A stretch of 64,000 nucleotides of DNA from JAHBNG01 sp039028975 (GTDB lineage: Bacteria; Chloroflexota; Anaerolineae; Caldilineales; Caldilineaceae), in the NCBI GenBank assembly GCA_039028975.1, contig JBCCHB010000001.1, positions 62,001-126,000 on the forward strand. Reading direction: 5' to 3'. Every line of letters starts with the position of its first letter. Position 1 is the stretch's first letter. This document shows positions 33,069 to 42,848 of the stretch, in pieces. Position numbers and translations under genes: made by a program. The notes under the pieces are model-generated. The model was not told the origin of the DNA. It did not search any database and saw only the letters and a list, made by a program, of their open reading frames with translations.

Positions 33069-34679
33069 TTACTCTGCTACGGAGATGGGATTGAAGTTGA
33101 TCACGTAGGCTGGATTGGTCACGTAGCCCTGAATGCTCTTGTGGTAAGCCATAGGCTGCAAGTCATTCACCACAAAGATCCACGGAGCGTCCTCCACAAT
33201 CATAGCTTGGGCTTCAGCATAGATGGCCGCCCGTTCTTCCCGATCTGGCGTGCGCAGAGCTTCGTCAAGTAGCGCGCTCACGTCTGGGTTGTCGTAGTGA
33301 CCGGTGTTCCAGCCGTTGGGTGCTGCAAAATCGCCGTGCAGCAGGAAATTGAGGACGTAGGGTTCACTGGACATGATAGACTGGTTGTTCATGGTCGTCT
33401 CTGCATCCAACCCTTGCGCCCAAATACCCAGATAAGAGACCCATTCATAGGATTGCATCTCTACTTCGATGCCCACATCCAGCAAGTTGCCCTGAATGTA
33501 CTCGTTCATCTGCACCGGGATCATCATGCCGGAGCCGGAGACGGGGATGATCATGTTGGTCTTAAAACCATCAGGATAACCTGCTTCAGCCAGTAGCTCT
33601 TTCGCTTTTTCGGGATCATAGGGGTAGCCTGCAATCTCATCCGAGAAGGACCAGTTTGCTGCTGGCATAGGCTGGGTCGCGACTTTTGCCGATCCTTGGA
33701 GGATGCTTTGGGCTAGCCCCTCTTTGTCCACTGCGTAGTTGACAGCCTGCCGCACCAACTTGTCAGCAAACGGGCCTTCTTTGGTATTGAGGACAATAAA
33801 CCAGTAGTGGTTGCCCGGACCCTGCTCATAGACAAAGTCGGAGTTGCCTTCAATCTCTTCCACCGCGTCAGGCGGCACGACCACAATCATGTTAACTTGA
33901 TTGGTGAGCAGGGCGGTCACGCGGGCAGTTGGCTCTGGAATCGGCACAAAGATGAGCTGCTCGGCTGCTGGTTCACCTTCCTTCCAGTAGTCTGGATTGC
34001 GTTCTAGGACGACCTTCTGGCCCTTTTCCCATTCCACAAACTTGAAAGGACCGGTGCCGACGGGATTTTCGACAATCCACTCATTGCCATTTTCGCGTAT
34101 CGCTTTGGGGCTAACGATGCGACCCGCTCCATAGCCGAGAAATTCCAAAAACGCCGCATTGGGTTCGGTCAGGGTAAAGCGAATCGAATATTCGTCTAGC
34201 ACTTCCACTTCAGTCAGGCCGACGAGAAAGAAGCCGACGCTATTGGCTTCGTTGTAATACTCAAACTCTGGGTCAAAGGCACGACGAAAGGCAAATTCGA
34301 CGGCCTCGGCATTAAATGGCTCACCGTCGTGGAAGAAGATGCCCTCACGCAGTTTGAAGGTGTACTGAGTGGCGTCCTCAGAAATCTCCCAAGATTCGGC
34401 CAGAGAGGGCTCCAGCTCAATCCCGCCCAATTCGAACTCGACCAGGCTGTCATAGACATTGCGCAGAACGCGGATGGTCGCCAAGGCACCAGCCATGATG
34501 GGATCTCCGCCTTCGATGTCGGTCTCTGTCCCGACAATGATAGTGCCGCCACCTGATGCTGCACTTTCCTCACCGCCGGCACCTTCAGCAGTGCTTAGTG
34601 TGGGTGCTGCACCGCCACAGGCAGTGGCGAGCAAAAGTACAAATATCAGCAAAGTCGAAAAAATGATTCTCGTCTGCAT
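33069..34679 (-). CDS. oligopeptide ABC transporter solute-binding lipoprotein (system 2)
   Basis: 536 residues, solute-binding family 5. Signal with lipid-site C21 (LLLATACGG), a Gly/Ser-rich linker, then TIIVGTETDIEGGDPIMAG and YTFKLREGIFFHDGEPF. It is clearly divergent from the system 1 protein, so probably recognises another ligand. Its permeases lie upstream at 35082-36944, separated by a 400-base repeat-rich gap. Confidence 0.9.
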   Translation of the reverse strand: MQTRIIFSTLLIFVLLLATACGGAAPTLSTAEGAGGEESAASGGGTIIVGTETDIEGGDPIMAGALATIRVLRNVYDSLVEFELGGIELEPSLAESWEISEDATQYTFKLREGIFFHDGEPFNAEAVEFAFRRAFDPEFEYYNEANSVGFFLVGLTEVEVLDEYSIRFTLTEPNAAFLEFLGYGAGRIVSPKAIRENGNEWIVENPVGTGPFKFVEWEKGQKVVLERNPDYWKEGEPAAEQLIFVPIPEPTARVTALLTNQVNMIVVVPPDAVEEIEGNSDFVYEQGPGNHYWFIVLNTKEGPFADKLVRQAVNYAVDKEGLAQSILQGSAKVATQPMPAANWSFSDEIAGYPYDPEKAKELLAEAGYPDGFKTNMIIPVSGSGMMIPVQMNEYIQGNLLDVGIEVEMQSYEWVSYLGIWAQGLDAETTMNNQSIMSSEPYVLNFLLHGDFAAPNGWNTGHYDNPDVSALLDEALRTPDREERAAIYAEAQAMIVEDAPWIFVVNDLQPMAYHKSIQGYVTNPAYVINFNPISVAE

Positions 34680-35081
34680 AAAGTGTCTCCTTTTTGGATA
34701 CCAACCGCTAACCTATTGAATACTGAATACATCCCAATTTTCTTTTGTGACTACTGCCAACAGACAACTGTTAACATTTGCAGGAATTACTCAGTTGGTC
34801 GGTAGAGTAGGGACGTATCGAAACCAGCAACTGTGTAACTCCTAGCCTGGACAAGCCAGAATTACGAATGGTGAATAGCGAATGATTCGCATACGTCGAG
34901 TGTCAATTCGCAATTCATAATTCACCGTTCACCATTAGCAATTTTCTTGCCCATTGTGCAATAAGCAAACCGGCAAGGCACTAATTTGACGAAATTACTT
35001 GTTACATTTTAACCAAAAATTTCTAATGATGAATGTTCTTGCCCCATATGAGGTATTCGCAATTAAAAATTCGCAATTCAC
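34680..35081. repeat. GAATGGTGAAT / AATTCGCAATTC phrase-repeat region
   Basis: The gap contains alternating direct and inverted forms of GAATGGTGAAT, CAATTCGCAATTC and TTCACCGTTCACC between 34865 and 35085. It is self-complementary over much of its length. No gene is supported. Confidence 0.55.
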
Positions 35082-35984
35082 TTACACCTTCATCCGCGGG
35101 TCCAGCGCATCTCGAAGACCGTCGCCCAACAGGTTGAACCCCATGGTCACGGTAAAAATGGCAATACCGGGAATAGTGGTCACCCACGGTGCAACCAACA
35201 TGGCATTGCGCCCTTCGTTAGCCATGGCTCCCCAGTCTGGCGTTGGCGGCTGCACGCCCAATCCCAAAAAGCTGAGGGCCGCGGCAAAGATGATCATCTG
35301 TCCAGTCTGCAAGGTGGCAAAGACGATGCAAATAGGCAATGTGTTGATGAGAATATGGCGAAAAATAATGGATCGATTCCATGCACCAATGGACCGAGCC
35401 GCAAGCACAAAATCCTGCTCCCGCAGTGCCAGAACTTGTGACCGAACCAGCCGCGCAAAGGTGGGAACAAAGACCACTGTGAGCGCCAAGATGGCATTGA
35501 GTTGGTTCGGGCCAAGCGTGGCCACAATGGCAATCGCCAATAACACAGCAGGAAAGGCCAACATAATGTCGGAGAGCCGCATGATGACTGCATCGATCCA
35601 GCCGCCGTAATAGCCAGCCAGCAGCCCCAATGCCAACCCCACCGTACCCGAAATCAGGACGGGGATGAGCGAGACCAACAGCGCGATTCGGCTCCCAAAG
35701 ATCAGGCGGCTAAGGATGTCCCGCCCATTGGAATCGGTCCCTAGCAGGTGGTTCGGGGTGCCAATGGGCAGCAGACGATTGGACGCCTCTTGTGCTAATG
35801 GGTCCGCTGGCGCAATCGCAGGTGCAAACACGGCAACCAGAATCGTTAGCAAAATAATCAACCCACCCAGCAGCGCGGCTTTATCCCTTTGAAAGCGTCT
35901 CCAAATTTGGGCTGCCTGGCTTTGGGTACGCAGCGGCACCGATTGGGATACTGGTTTCCGCAAAGAAAGTTGACTAGATGTCAT
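35082..35984 (-). CDS. oligopeptide ABC transporter permease, DppC-type (system 2)
   Basis: 300 residues. N-terminal cytoplasmic tail, six helices, coupling motif EQDFVLAARSIG, and ending ALDPRMKV. Starts 9 bases after the stop of the DppB-type partner, so the two are co-transcribed. Confidence 0.9.
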   Translation of the reverse strand: MTSSQLSLRKPVSQSVPLRTQSQAAQIWRRFQRDKAALLGGLIILLTILVAVFAPAIAPADPLAQEASNRLLPIGTPNHLLGTDSNGRDILSRLIFGSRIALLVSLIPVLISGTVGLALGLLAGYYGGWIDAVIMRLSDIMLAFPAVLLAIAIVATLGPNQLNAILALTVVFVPTFARLVRSQVLALREQDFVLAARSIGAWNRSIIFRHILINTLPICIVFATLQTGQMIIFAAALSFLGLGVQPPTPDWGAMANEGRNAMLVAPWVTTIPGIAIFTVTMGFNLLGDGLRDALDPRMKV

Positions 35985-35993
35985 ACCGTCGAA

Positions 35994-36944
35994 TTACCCA
36001 AACCGCACGCGTGGGTCAATCCACGCATACATCAGATCAACCATCAAGTTGATCAACACAAAGGCCGTCGCCACCACCAGAACGCCTCCTTGGACCATGG
36101 GAAAATCCCGGACGGAAATGGCGTTATAAAGAGCTAATCCCAACCCTGGCCAGCTAAAAACGGTCTCCGTAATCACAGCACCGCCGAGCAGAAAGCCAAA
36201 CTGCACGGCAATCACGGTCAAGACAGGCAGCAGGGCATTTTTTAAGGCATGGCGTCGGATCACCACGCCTGCCTTTAGCCCTTTGCCGTGGGCCGTTCGC
36301 ACGTAATCTTGCCGAATTACCTCCAACATGCTGGAGCGCGTAATGCGGGCCGTGACTGCGGCCGTGGAGATGCCGAGCGTGACGGCTGGTAATGTTAAGT
36401 GGTGCAACAGAGTCCACAGGTTACGATCCCCCACAATCGGCCACATGCCGGACGCTGGAAACCAGCCCAATCGCAGGGAGAAGACCAAAATCGCCATCAG
36501 CCCCAGCCAGAAGGCGGGCATCGAGTTGCCAAAGAGGGCAAAGAGCATACTCACCCGATCAAAGACTGAAAATTGGCGGGTGGCCGAGATAATGCCTGCG
36601 GGGATGGCAACCACGGTCGAGATAAAGACCGCGGAGACGGTCAAGATAAGGGTGTTGCCAAAACGCTCAATCAGAATCGGTAACACAGGCGACCGCTGCT
36701 GGATGGAGGTGCCAAAATCACCTTGCAGAATGTTGGTGAGCCAGCGGAAATATTGGACCGGCAGCGGTTGATCCAAGCCAAGTCCGGCCCGCAGATTCTC
36801 CAAATTCTCCTGAGTAGCCATCGGTCCCAGCAGTGCCAGCGCCGGATCGCCAGGAATCAACTGGAGCAGCAGAAAGACGACGACAGAGATGCCCAGCAAT
36901 ACGATGATTAGTGAAAGAATCCGTTGTAGAATGTAGTTACCCAT
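35994..36944 (-). CDS. oligopeptide ABC transporter permease, DppB-type (system 2)
   Basis: 316 residues with the DppB N-terminus (YILQRILSLIIVLLGISV), LGLDQPLPVQYFRWL, the coupling segment DYVRTAHGKGL and ending DPRVRFG. Its start lies only 3 bases after the stop of the Ldh-type dehydrogenase gene, tying system 2 to the catabolic genes upstream. Confidence 0.9.
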   Translation of the reverse strand: MGNYILQRILSLIIVLLGISVVVFLLLQLIPGDPALALLGPMATQENLENLRAGLGLDQPLPVQYFRWLTNILQGDFGTSIQQRSPVLPILIERFGNTLILTVSAVFISTVVAIPAGIISATRQFSVFDRVSMLFALFGNSMPAFWLGLMAILVFSLRLGWFPASGMWPIVGDRNLWTLLHHLTLPAVTLGISTAAVTARITRSSMLEVIRQDYVRTAHGKGLKAGVVIRRHALKNALLPVLTVIAVQFGFLLGGAVITETVFSWPGLGLALYNAISVRDFPMVQGGVLVVATAFVLINLMVDLMYAWIDPRVRFG

Positions 36945-36947
36945 AAA

Positions 36948-38042
36948 TTATTCTTCAAACGGCCACTCGATCCCATCATCCAGCGCAAGCTGACGCAACT
37001 CCGCATAGATCTCTGGATCGACCGGCACGCCGCTCGCCTTCTTCTCCTGCATCCGCCGCCACTCCAACTCGCCCGGCAGCAGGATCTCCTCTACATCGGG
37101 GCGGGTGCGGCTGCCTTTCATCATCTGGATAAACTCGTCCAGGCTGCGGTAGAAGTCTTCTCGATCCAGAAACCAGTCGATATCGTAGGCGATAAATTGA
37201 TGGCCCACATCCTGCTTGGCCGGATCTCTGTAGAGCGCGCTGCCGAATGCACTCCCTGTCATAACGCCAGTCAATACGTCGGTGATCACGCTTAGGGCTG
37301 CGCCCTTGTACTCGCCAATGGGCAGTAGCGTGCCGTCCATGGCCGCGGCCGGGTCATCGGTAAAGTGACCGTCCTTGGTGATGGCCCAGGTCATGGGCAT
37401 TTTGCGCTCGTCCCGCATCAGCCACCGCATCATGCCTTTGCCCGCCATGGTCAAAGCCATATCCATGATGATGGGCATATCGTCGGGGCTGTCGCCGGAG
37501 GGTATGGCCACGGCCCAGGGATTGGTGCCGATGATCGGGTCGATGCCGCCCCAGGGAGCCATCTCCGGCCCGGCATTGGTCATGCTGAGGCCGATGCAGC
37601 CTTGGGTCAATGCTTGGCTGGCTGAAAAGCTGGCCGAGCCAAAGTGAGTGCTGTGGCGCACAAAGACTACGCCTACACCGGACGTTTTGGCTTTCTCGAT
37701 TGCCAGACGCATGGCCTTGACTGCCACCACCGTCCCAGGTCCGTTGTGGGCGTCGATCAACGCCAACGCTGGTGACTCCTTGATCAATTCAAAGGGTGCC
37801 TTGGTATCGAGTTCGCCGCTGTTGGCTCGTTCCCGATAGGCGGATATGCGCCGCACGCCTTGTCCTTGGCCTTGCAGGTTGCGTAGCTCGCTGGTGATGA
37901 GCGCATCGGCAATGATATCGGCATCTTCGTTCTGTAGGGCACAGTTGCGCAGCAGCTGCCGAGTTAGCTCATGGAGTGGCTCAACGGGTACGTATTTGAG
38001 GGGGATTACTTCGGTTTTATAGTCGCCGGTATAGTCGATCAT
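36948..38042 (-). CDS. malate/L-lactate dehydrogenase (Ldh_2) family oxidoreductase
   Basis: 364 residues with the family landmarks VVFVRHSTHFGSAS (about 125-138), MTNAGPEMAPWGG and IGTNPWAVAIPSGD. Members use NAD(P)H to reduce 2-oxo acids or cyclic imines such as delta-1-piperideine-2-carboxylate and ureidoglycolate-type substrates. It is tightly spaced with the MmgE/PrpD gene upstream (3 bases) and the permease downstream. The exact substrate is unknown; a role in oxidising imported amino-acid derivatives is inference. Confidence 0.85.
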   Translation of the reverse strand: MIDYTGDYKTEVIPLKYVPVEPLHELTRQLLRNCALQNEDADIIADALITSELRNLQGQGQGVRRISAYRERANSGELDTKAPFELIKESPALALIDAHNGPGTVVAVKAMRLAIEKAKTSGVGVVFVRHSTHFGSASFSASQALTQGCIGLSMTNAGPEMAPWGGIDPIIGTNPWAVAIPSGDSPDDMPIIMDMALTMAGKGMMRWLMRDERKMPMTWAITKDGHFTDDPAAAMDGTLLPIGEYKGAALSVITDVLTGVMTGSAFGSALYRDPAKQDVGHQFIAYDIDWFLDREDFYRSLDEFIQMMKGSRTRPDVEEILLPGELEWRRMQEKKASGVPVDPEIYAELRQLALDDGIEWPFEE

Positions 38043-38045
38043 GAT

Positions 38046-39446
38046 TTACACCAATACCCCAACTGCATCCTCTACCTCTTCAGCCTTGGTCAATTTCAGC
38101 AAATCACTCAGCGCTTCCTCCTCTTCCAATGCCATAGAGCGAGCATAGATTTCATTCGCTACCTGGCTGGACAGAATCGGTGCCGTAAGCGCATCAAACT
38201 TGGCCTTGAGTTCGCTTTCCGTCAAGCGGAATTCGGGTTCGCCCTTGGCGTACTCCACATAGCCCTCGTGGGTTTGGCCATCCTTCATGGTAACGATGAC
38301 GCGGCAGCCGTTTTTGTCTGGATAGTGGGCTTCAATATCTGGCTCGACGGCGATATCGGTGGCATGACGTAGCCGCCGGATTTCGGGGTCATCCCAGTGG
38401 GCAAAGTCTTCGGGCCAGGCGCTGCCATAGGTGAGGGCAATCGCCGCGGCCACCCGAATGCTGAGTCCGGCCACTTCTCGGGATGGCGGATCCACATCGA
38501 CACGAAAGGTCGGCTGAAGCGCGTACTGATAGGTCTTGACCAACACCCGATCAATCTCGGTTGGGTCGAATTCTACCTTGGCCTGAATCTGCTGGATAGC
38601 GTCCACTGCTTGGTGGGTGTGACGACAGCCACCGTGGGGCTTGAAGGCGGTAGTGGTGATGGCAAAGTGTTGACCTAGATCATCGAAATCGGTCAGGTCG
38701 TAGCCATCCCCAAAGACGCGGAAGAAACCATACTCGCCGTCCAGTCCGCCCTGTGGGCCGTAGAAGCCGTAGGCCGCGAGCTCTGTGGCAAAGACGCCGC
38801 TGCGAGCTGCAAAGCCAGAGATGAGATCCTTGGTGTCGCAAGGACCGGGGTCGTAGACATACTGCTCGGTACCAGAGGACATATCCGCGGCCAGAGCCAC
38901 GGCATTGCAGAGCGTCTCCTCATCGAGTTTGGCGCACAGCCCCGCGGCCAATGCTGCGGAGATAGCCCCCACCGTCCCCTTCACGTCCAGCCCCCGCTTG
39001 CGCTGCTCAAACCGGACGGCACAGCCTACACGCACGGCCAGGTCGTAGGCAGCCACCAATGCCACAATAAAGTCACGCCCGGATGTTTGATGGGTTTCGG
39101 CCACGGCCAACGCAGCAGGAAATACCTCTGCCGCAATATGGCTGGCAGAGCGGTGAGAATCATCCATACCCAAAATCTTGATCATGGTGGCGTTGCTAAA
39201 GGCTGCGCCAGCCACGGTAGATTTGCGTCCATCACCGAGAAGGGTGGCCTGATCCCCAGCGAAGTGATTGGCCCCAAAGTTCGCCGCCTTTTGACCAAGC
39301 GCGCGCTGATAGCCGCCTAATCCAGTCCCAATCGAATCGAAGACGATCCACTTGGCAAGCTGAAGTGCTTGGGGGGAAATGTCCTCGTAGGTCAGATTCG
39401 TGGCGTATGTTACCAGTTGTTCGATGAGAGGGGTCTTTTGTGTCAT
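38046..39446 (-). CDS. MmgE/PrpD family protein
   Basis: 466 residues, complete for the family. The N-terminus (ALQLAKWIVFDSIGTGLGG) and the central DDSHRSASHIAAEVFPAALA region match the MmgE/PrpD all-helical domain; KPHGGCRHTHQAVDA is the domain-2 landmark. Relatives are 2-methylcitrate dehydratase, cis-aconitate decarboxylase and epimerases. There is no prpB or prpC nearby, so propionate metabolism is not indicated. Confidence 0.85.
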   Translation of the reverse strand: MTQKTPLIEQLVTYATNLTYEDISPQALQLAKWIVFDSIGTGLGGYQRALGQKAANFGANHFAGDQATLLGDGRKSTVAGAAFSNATMIKILGMDDSHRSASHIAAEVFPAALAVAETHQTSGRDFIVALVAAYDLAVRVGCAVRFEQRKRGLDVKGTVGAISAALAAGLCAKLDEETLCNAVALAADMSSGTEQYVYDPGPCDTKDLISGFAARSGVFATELAAYGFYGPQGGLDGEYGFFRVFGDGYDLTDFDDLGQHFAITTTAFKPHGGCRHTHQAVDAIQQIQAKVEFDPTEIDRVLVKTYQYALQPTFRVDVDPPSREVAGLSIRVAAAIALTYGSAWPEDFAHWDDPEIRRLRHATDIAVEPDIEAHYPDKNGCRVIVTMKDGQTHEGYVEYAKGEPEFRLTESELKAKFDALTAPILSSQVANEIYARSMALEEEEALSDLLKLTKAEEVEDAVGVLV

Positions 39447-39558
39447 CTTTGGCTCCTAGTTGAATGGTGAATTGCAGTTTGCGTAGCAGTCGCTTGCGAC
39501 CATGGTGAATTGTGAATGGTGAATTTTGCTGTCGTCATAAGCATCCATTATTCACCAT
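39447..39558. repeat. TGAATGGTGAAT phrase repeat with complementary half
   Basis: GAATGGTGAATTG-type units on the left are answered by ATTCACCATTTACAATTC on the right, giving a long imperfect hairpin that fills the gap between two genes. Confidence 0.55.
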
Positions 39559-40701
39559 TTACAATTCAACCGCCTTCCTAACGGCATCAATCACAAATTC
39601 CACATCATCGTCCGTCAATTCTACGGCCACCGGCAAGGAAACGATATGGGTGTGTAGATGGTCTGTAACGGGCAGATTATCCGTTCCCAATAGCTTGCCC
39701 TCATAGACGGGCTGGTGGTGCATGGGCGGCGAATAGTGGATCACGGCTTCAGCACCTAATTCACGCACCGTATGGTAAACGTGTTGCTGATCCACGATCT
39801 GTATGGTGTAGCAGCGGAAGGTCGGAACGGACTCTTCCCGAAAGGTTGGCGTGGTGATGGGCAGCTCCGCAAAGGCGGCTTCGTAGGCTGCGGCCACCGC
39901 GCGCCGCTTCTCGGTCCATTCGGCCAAATGAGGCAGCTTCACCGTCAAAATCGCGGCCTGCAACGGGTCGAGGGGAACGTTGAACCCTTCACCCTCGTAG
40001 CACTGCTGGCCCGGTCCTGTGGGCTTGGCATGAATCGAGTGACCGTAGCCAGTCAAAAGTGAGATACGCTCTGCCAGGTTCGCATCTTTTGTGGTCACCA
40101 TGCCACCGTTGCCGAGGCTTCCCATCGGTTTGAAGGGGGCAAAGCTATAGACGGTCACATCGGCAAAGGCCCCCACGGGCTCACCGTAATCGAAGGACCC
40201 CATCGCCAACGCTGCATCTTCCACAATCGACAATCCGTGTGCGTCGGCCAAGGCACGCAATTGCTTAACGTCGGCAGGGTGACCGTAGAGATCAACAGGC
40301 AGGAGTGCGGACGTGCGTTTGGTAATCAGCCCTTCCACCAAATCCACATTCATGTTGTAGTCGGATGCTTGCACATCGCAGAGGACGGGGGTGGCCCCAC
40401 ACTGGGAGATGGCCGCAGTCGTCGAAACGTCGGCATTGGCAATAGTAATCACCTCATCGCCTGGACCGACCCCACATGCCTTCAGGCCAATAAAGAGCCC
40501 GACCGTTGCCGAATGGACGGCGCTCACGTAGGGCTGTTTAATCTGCTTGCTAAAGGTCTGCTCCAGCGACTTGACGATCTGCTTGCCTTCTCGCATGGTG
40601 CCAAAAAGCACGGGTTCCAGTGCCGACAAGATTTCGTCGCGCAGCGCGTTGTGGGTCTGTTGTACAGTGCCCCGTGATATGTGGAAGGTTTGTGTTTGCA
40701 T
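39559..40701 (-). CDS. DegT/DnrJ/EryC1/StrS family aminotransferase
   Basis: 380 residues from the ATG at 40701 (the open frame runs upstream to 40806 without a ribosome site). PLP lysine K191 in YSFAPFKPMG, D162 in VEDAAL, and the fold's PVDLYGHPADV motif. Family members aminate keto-sugars, but also act in other pathways; no sugar-nucleotide genes are near, so its substrate is open. It sits between system 3 permeases and the MmgE/PrpD gene. Confidence 0.85.
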   Translation of the reverse strand: MQTQTFHISRGTVQQTHNALRDEILSALEPVLFGTMREGKQIVKSLEQTFSKQIKQPYVSAVHSATVGLFIGLKACGVGPGDEVITIANADVSTTAAISQCGATPVLCDVQASDYNMNVDLVEGLITKRTSALLPVDLYGHPADVKQLRALADAHGLSIVEDAALAMGSFDYGEPVGAFADVTVYSFAPFKPMGSLGNGGMVTTKDANLAERISLLTGYGHSIHAKPTGPGQQCYEGEGFNVPLDPLQAAILTVKLPHLAEWTEKRRAVAAAYEAAFAELPITTPTFREESVPTFRCYTIQIVDQQHVYHTVRELGAEAVIHYSPPMHHQPVYEGKLLGTDNLPVTDHLHTHIVSLPVAVELTDDDVEFVIDAVRKAVEL

Positions 40702-40816
40702 AATTTGTGATTCGTGGTGCGTTGGGCGCAATCGACTACTACATTGGAGCGAGGGACGGTTGCAACCGAAACGGTACAAACGAACGACCAATCCGTTCCT
40801 TCCCAAATCCGTTGTT

Positions 40817-41743
40817 CTATTCCCTCAGCCGCGGATCCAGCACGTCTCGTACCCAATCCCCCAAAAAGACAACGCCCAAAACGGTGATGGTAATGGCAAT
40901 TCCCGGAAAAGTAGCCATCCACCAAGCACTGCCCAAATATTGCCGACCATCGGCCAGCATGAGGCCCCAAGTGACGGTGGGTGGCTGGACGCCCAAACCC
41001 AGAAAACTTAGCGACGATTCGGCCAAAATGGTGACCCCTACCTGTAGTGCGGCGAGCACAATGGCTGAGGCCAGCACGTTGGGCAAAATATGTTTCACCA
41101 TAATACGGTTGGTGGGCTGACCGATAACGCGGGCTGCGACCACGTAGTCGAGTTCGCGTACAACCAGCACTTCGCTGCGGGCCACGCGGGCATAGGTTAC
41201 CCAGCCGGTGAAGCCCAAAACCAGAATAAGAGTGAGCAGACTTGGCCCCACCACACCCGATACGGCCACGGCCAGAATGATAAAGGGAATGGCCAGCAGC
41301 GCGTCGGCGATGCGCATGAGTAATGCATCGAGCCAACCGCCCACAAAACCGGCCAGAATACCGTACAGCAGGCCAATGGTTCCGGCAATGACCACAGCCG
41401 CCACGCCTACGGTCACCGATATCCGGCTTCCCATGATTACCCGGCTCAAAATATCACGACCGAGTTGGTCCGTACCCAAAATATAGGTGCCATTATCGTC
41501 GGCAAAGCCAGGCGGCATAAAGCGGGCGCGTAGATTGTGCTCGGTAGCATCGAAAGGCGCAATCATAGGACCAAAAGCCGCGCACAAAAGCACAAAAATC
41601 ACGATGACGCCACCAATCACACCTACCGGGCTACGCCGCAACGTGCTCAACGCATATTGCAACCGCCCCCGCAGCGTACTGCGTGACACGTCTAATTGCT
41701 GCTCACTGGCAACATTCAATGTCGAAACTGATGATGCACCCAC
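40817..41743 (-). CDS. oligopeptide ABC transporter permease, DppC-type (system 3)
   Basis: 308 residues opening at a GTG at 41743. Long N-terminal tail, six helices, coupling motif ELDYVVAARVIG (Leu-Asp variant of EQDFVLAAR), and ending VLDPRLRE. Follows the DppB-type gene after 71 bases of phrase repeat. Confidence 0.89.
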   Translation of the reverse strand: MGASSVSTLNVASEQQLDVSRSTLRGRLQYALSTLRRSPVGVIGGVIVIFVLLCAAFGPMIAPFDATEHNLRARFMPPGFADDNGTYILGTDQLGRDILSRVIMGSRISVTVGVAAVVIAGTIGLLYGILAGFVGGWLDALLMRIADALLAIPFIILAVAVSGVVGPSLLTLILVLGFTGWVTYARVARSEVLVVRELDYVVAARVIGQPTNRIMVKHILPNVLASAIVLAALQVGVTILAESSLSFLGLGVQPPTVTWGLMLADGRQYLGSAWWMATFPGIAITITVLGVVFLGDWVRDVLDPRLRE

Positions 41744-41814
41744 AGAAGGTCGGTATCCTTGTAATTCGTAACTCGTAATGCGTGCTCAGTCGTTGCTCAC
41801 TTGCAAACTTGCTC

Positions 41815-42741
41815 TCACGCCTGCTGCTCAAATTGAATACGTGGATCAATGAAGGTATACAAAATATCCACAAAGAGATTGATCAAAATAAAGGAAAGAG
41901 CGAACCAAAAGAGTCCAGCCTGCACCACAGTGATATCCCGTACGTTGAGCGAATCGATCATCAGCCGCCCCAAGCCGGGCCAGGCAAAGACCGCTTCTAC
42001 CACCACCGAACCGCCTAGCAGCCAGCCCAATTGCAGGCCAAACGCGGTCAAGACGGGAATGAGGGCATTACGCAACGCATGTTGGGTAATCACCCGTTGG
42101 CGGATCAGCCCTTTGCTGTAGGCGGTGCGAATGTAATCTTGCCCCAGCACCTCTAGCATGGATGAGCGGGTCAGCCGAGAGAGCCGTGCCGCCATCCCCG
42201 TCCCTAACGTAACCGCAGGCATGATGATGCCCGCAGGTGACTCGATCCCAAACGCGGGCAGGACGCGCAAGGTCACCGAGAAGAGCAGGATGAGCATGAG
42301 GCCGAGCCAAAAACTGGGCATGGCCGTTCCCACCGTGGCCAGCGTGGTGCTCAGCAAGTCGATCCAACTGTTGCGATGCAAGGCCGAAAGAATGCCTAGC
42401 GGAATCGCCACGATTAGTCCAAGCAAGGCCGAGACACCCGCCAGCAGATAGGTCCACCATAGCCGCTCGACCACAATCTCCATGGCCGGGATACGGTGCT
42501 GGATCGACTGACCGAAATCTCCGGTTACGGCCTTGCGTAAAAAGATCACATACTGTTCCCACAACGGCTTATCAAAGCCCCAGGCGCGCCGAAGCTGCGC
42601 CACCTGTTCCTCGCTAAAGGTCGGTGGGGCCATCACCGAGACCGGATCGCCTTTTAACCGCACGAGAAAGAAGACGATCAACGACACGATGAAGATGGTG
42701 ATAACTAGCTGTAAGAGCCGCTGTAGGATGTATGTCTGCAT
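41815..42741 (-). CDS. oligopeptide ABC transporter permease, DppB-type (system 3)
   Basis: 308 residues. N-terminus YILQRLLQLVITIFIVSL, the AWGFDKPLWEQYVIFLR motif, DYIRTAYSKGL coupling segment and DPRIQFEQQA ending. Lies downstream of the system 3 binding-protein gene after a phrase-repeat gap (42742-42848). Confidence 0.9.
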   Translation of the reverse strand: MQTYILQRLLQLVITIFIVSLIVFFLVRLKGDPVSVMAPPTFSEEQVAQLRRAWGFDKPLWEQYVIFLRKAVTGDFGQSIQHRIPAMEIVVERLWWTYLLAGVSALLGLIVAIPLGILSALHRNSWIDLLSTTLATVGTAMPSFWLGLMLILLFSVTLRVLPAFGIESPAGIIMPAVTLGTGMAARLSRLTRSSMLEVLGQDYIRTAYSKGLIRQRVITQHALRNALIPVLTAFGLQLGWLLGGSVVVEAVFAWPGLGRLMIDSLNVRDITVVQAGLFWFALSFILINLFVDILYTFIDPRIQFEQQA

Positions 42742-42848
42742 GAGTTACTGAAAGTATTCAGTAGGTCGGTATTCAGTAGGTCAGTATTCGGTTTGTCGGC
42801 CTGCGAAGATACCGATTACTGATTACTGACTTACCGATTACCGGTTTT
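42742..42848. repeat. GTATTCAGTAGGTCGGT phrase repeat, hairpin-forming
   Basis: The left half iterates ATTCAGTAGGTCGGT and the right half carries its complement (CCGATTACTGATTACTGAC), around the centre CCTGCGAAG. It spans the whole gap between binding protein and permease. Confidence 0.6.

Noticed and set aside
36948..39446. Methylcitrate/propionate pathway
   Set aside because: Only an MmgE/PrpD member is present; prpB, prpC and propionyl-CoA genes are missing, and the neighbours are transport and dehydrogenase genes.
40524..41336. Minus-strand open frame of 270 codons
   Set aside because: It overlaps the ends of the DegT aminotransferase and the DppC-type permease in another frame; Arg/Gly/His-rich low-similarity composition is that of a shadow frame.
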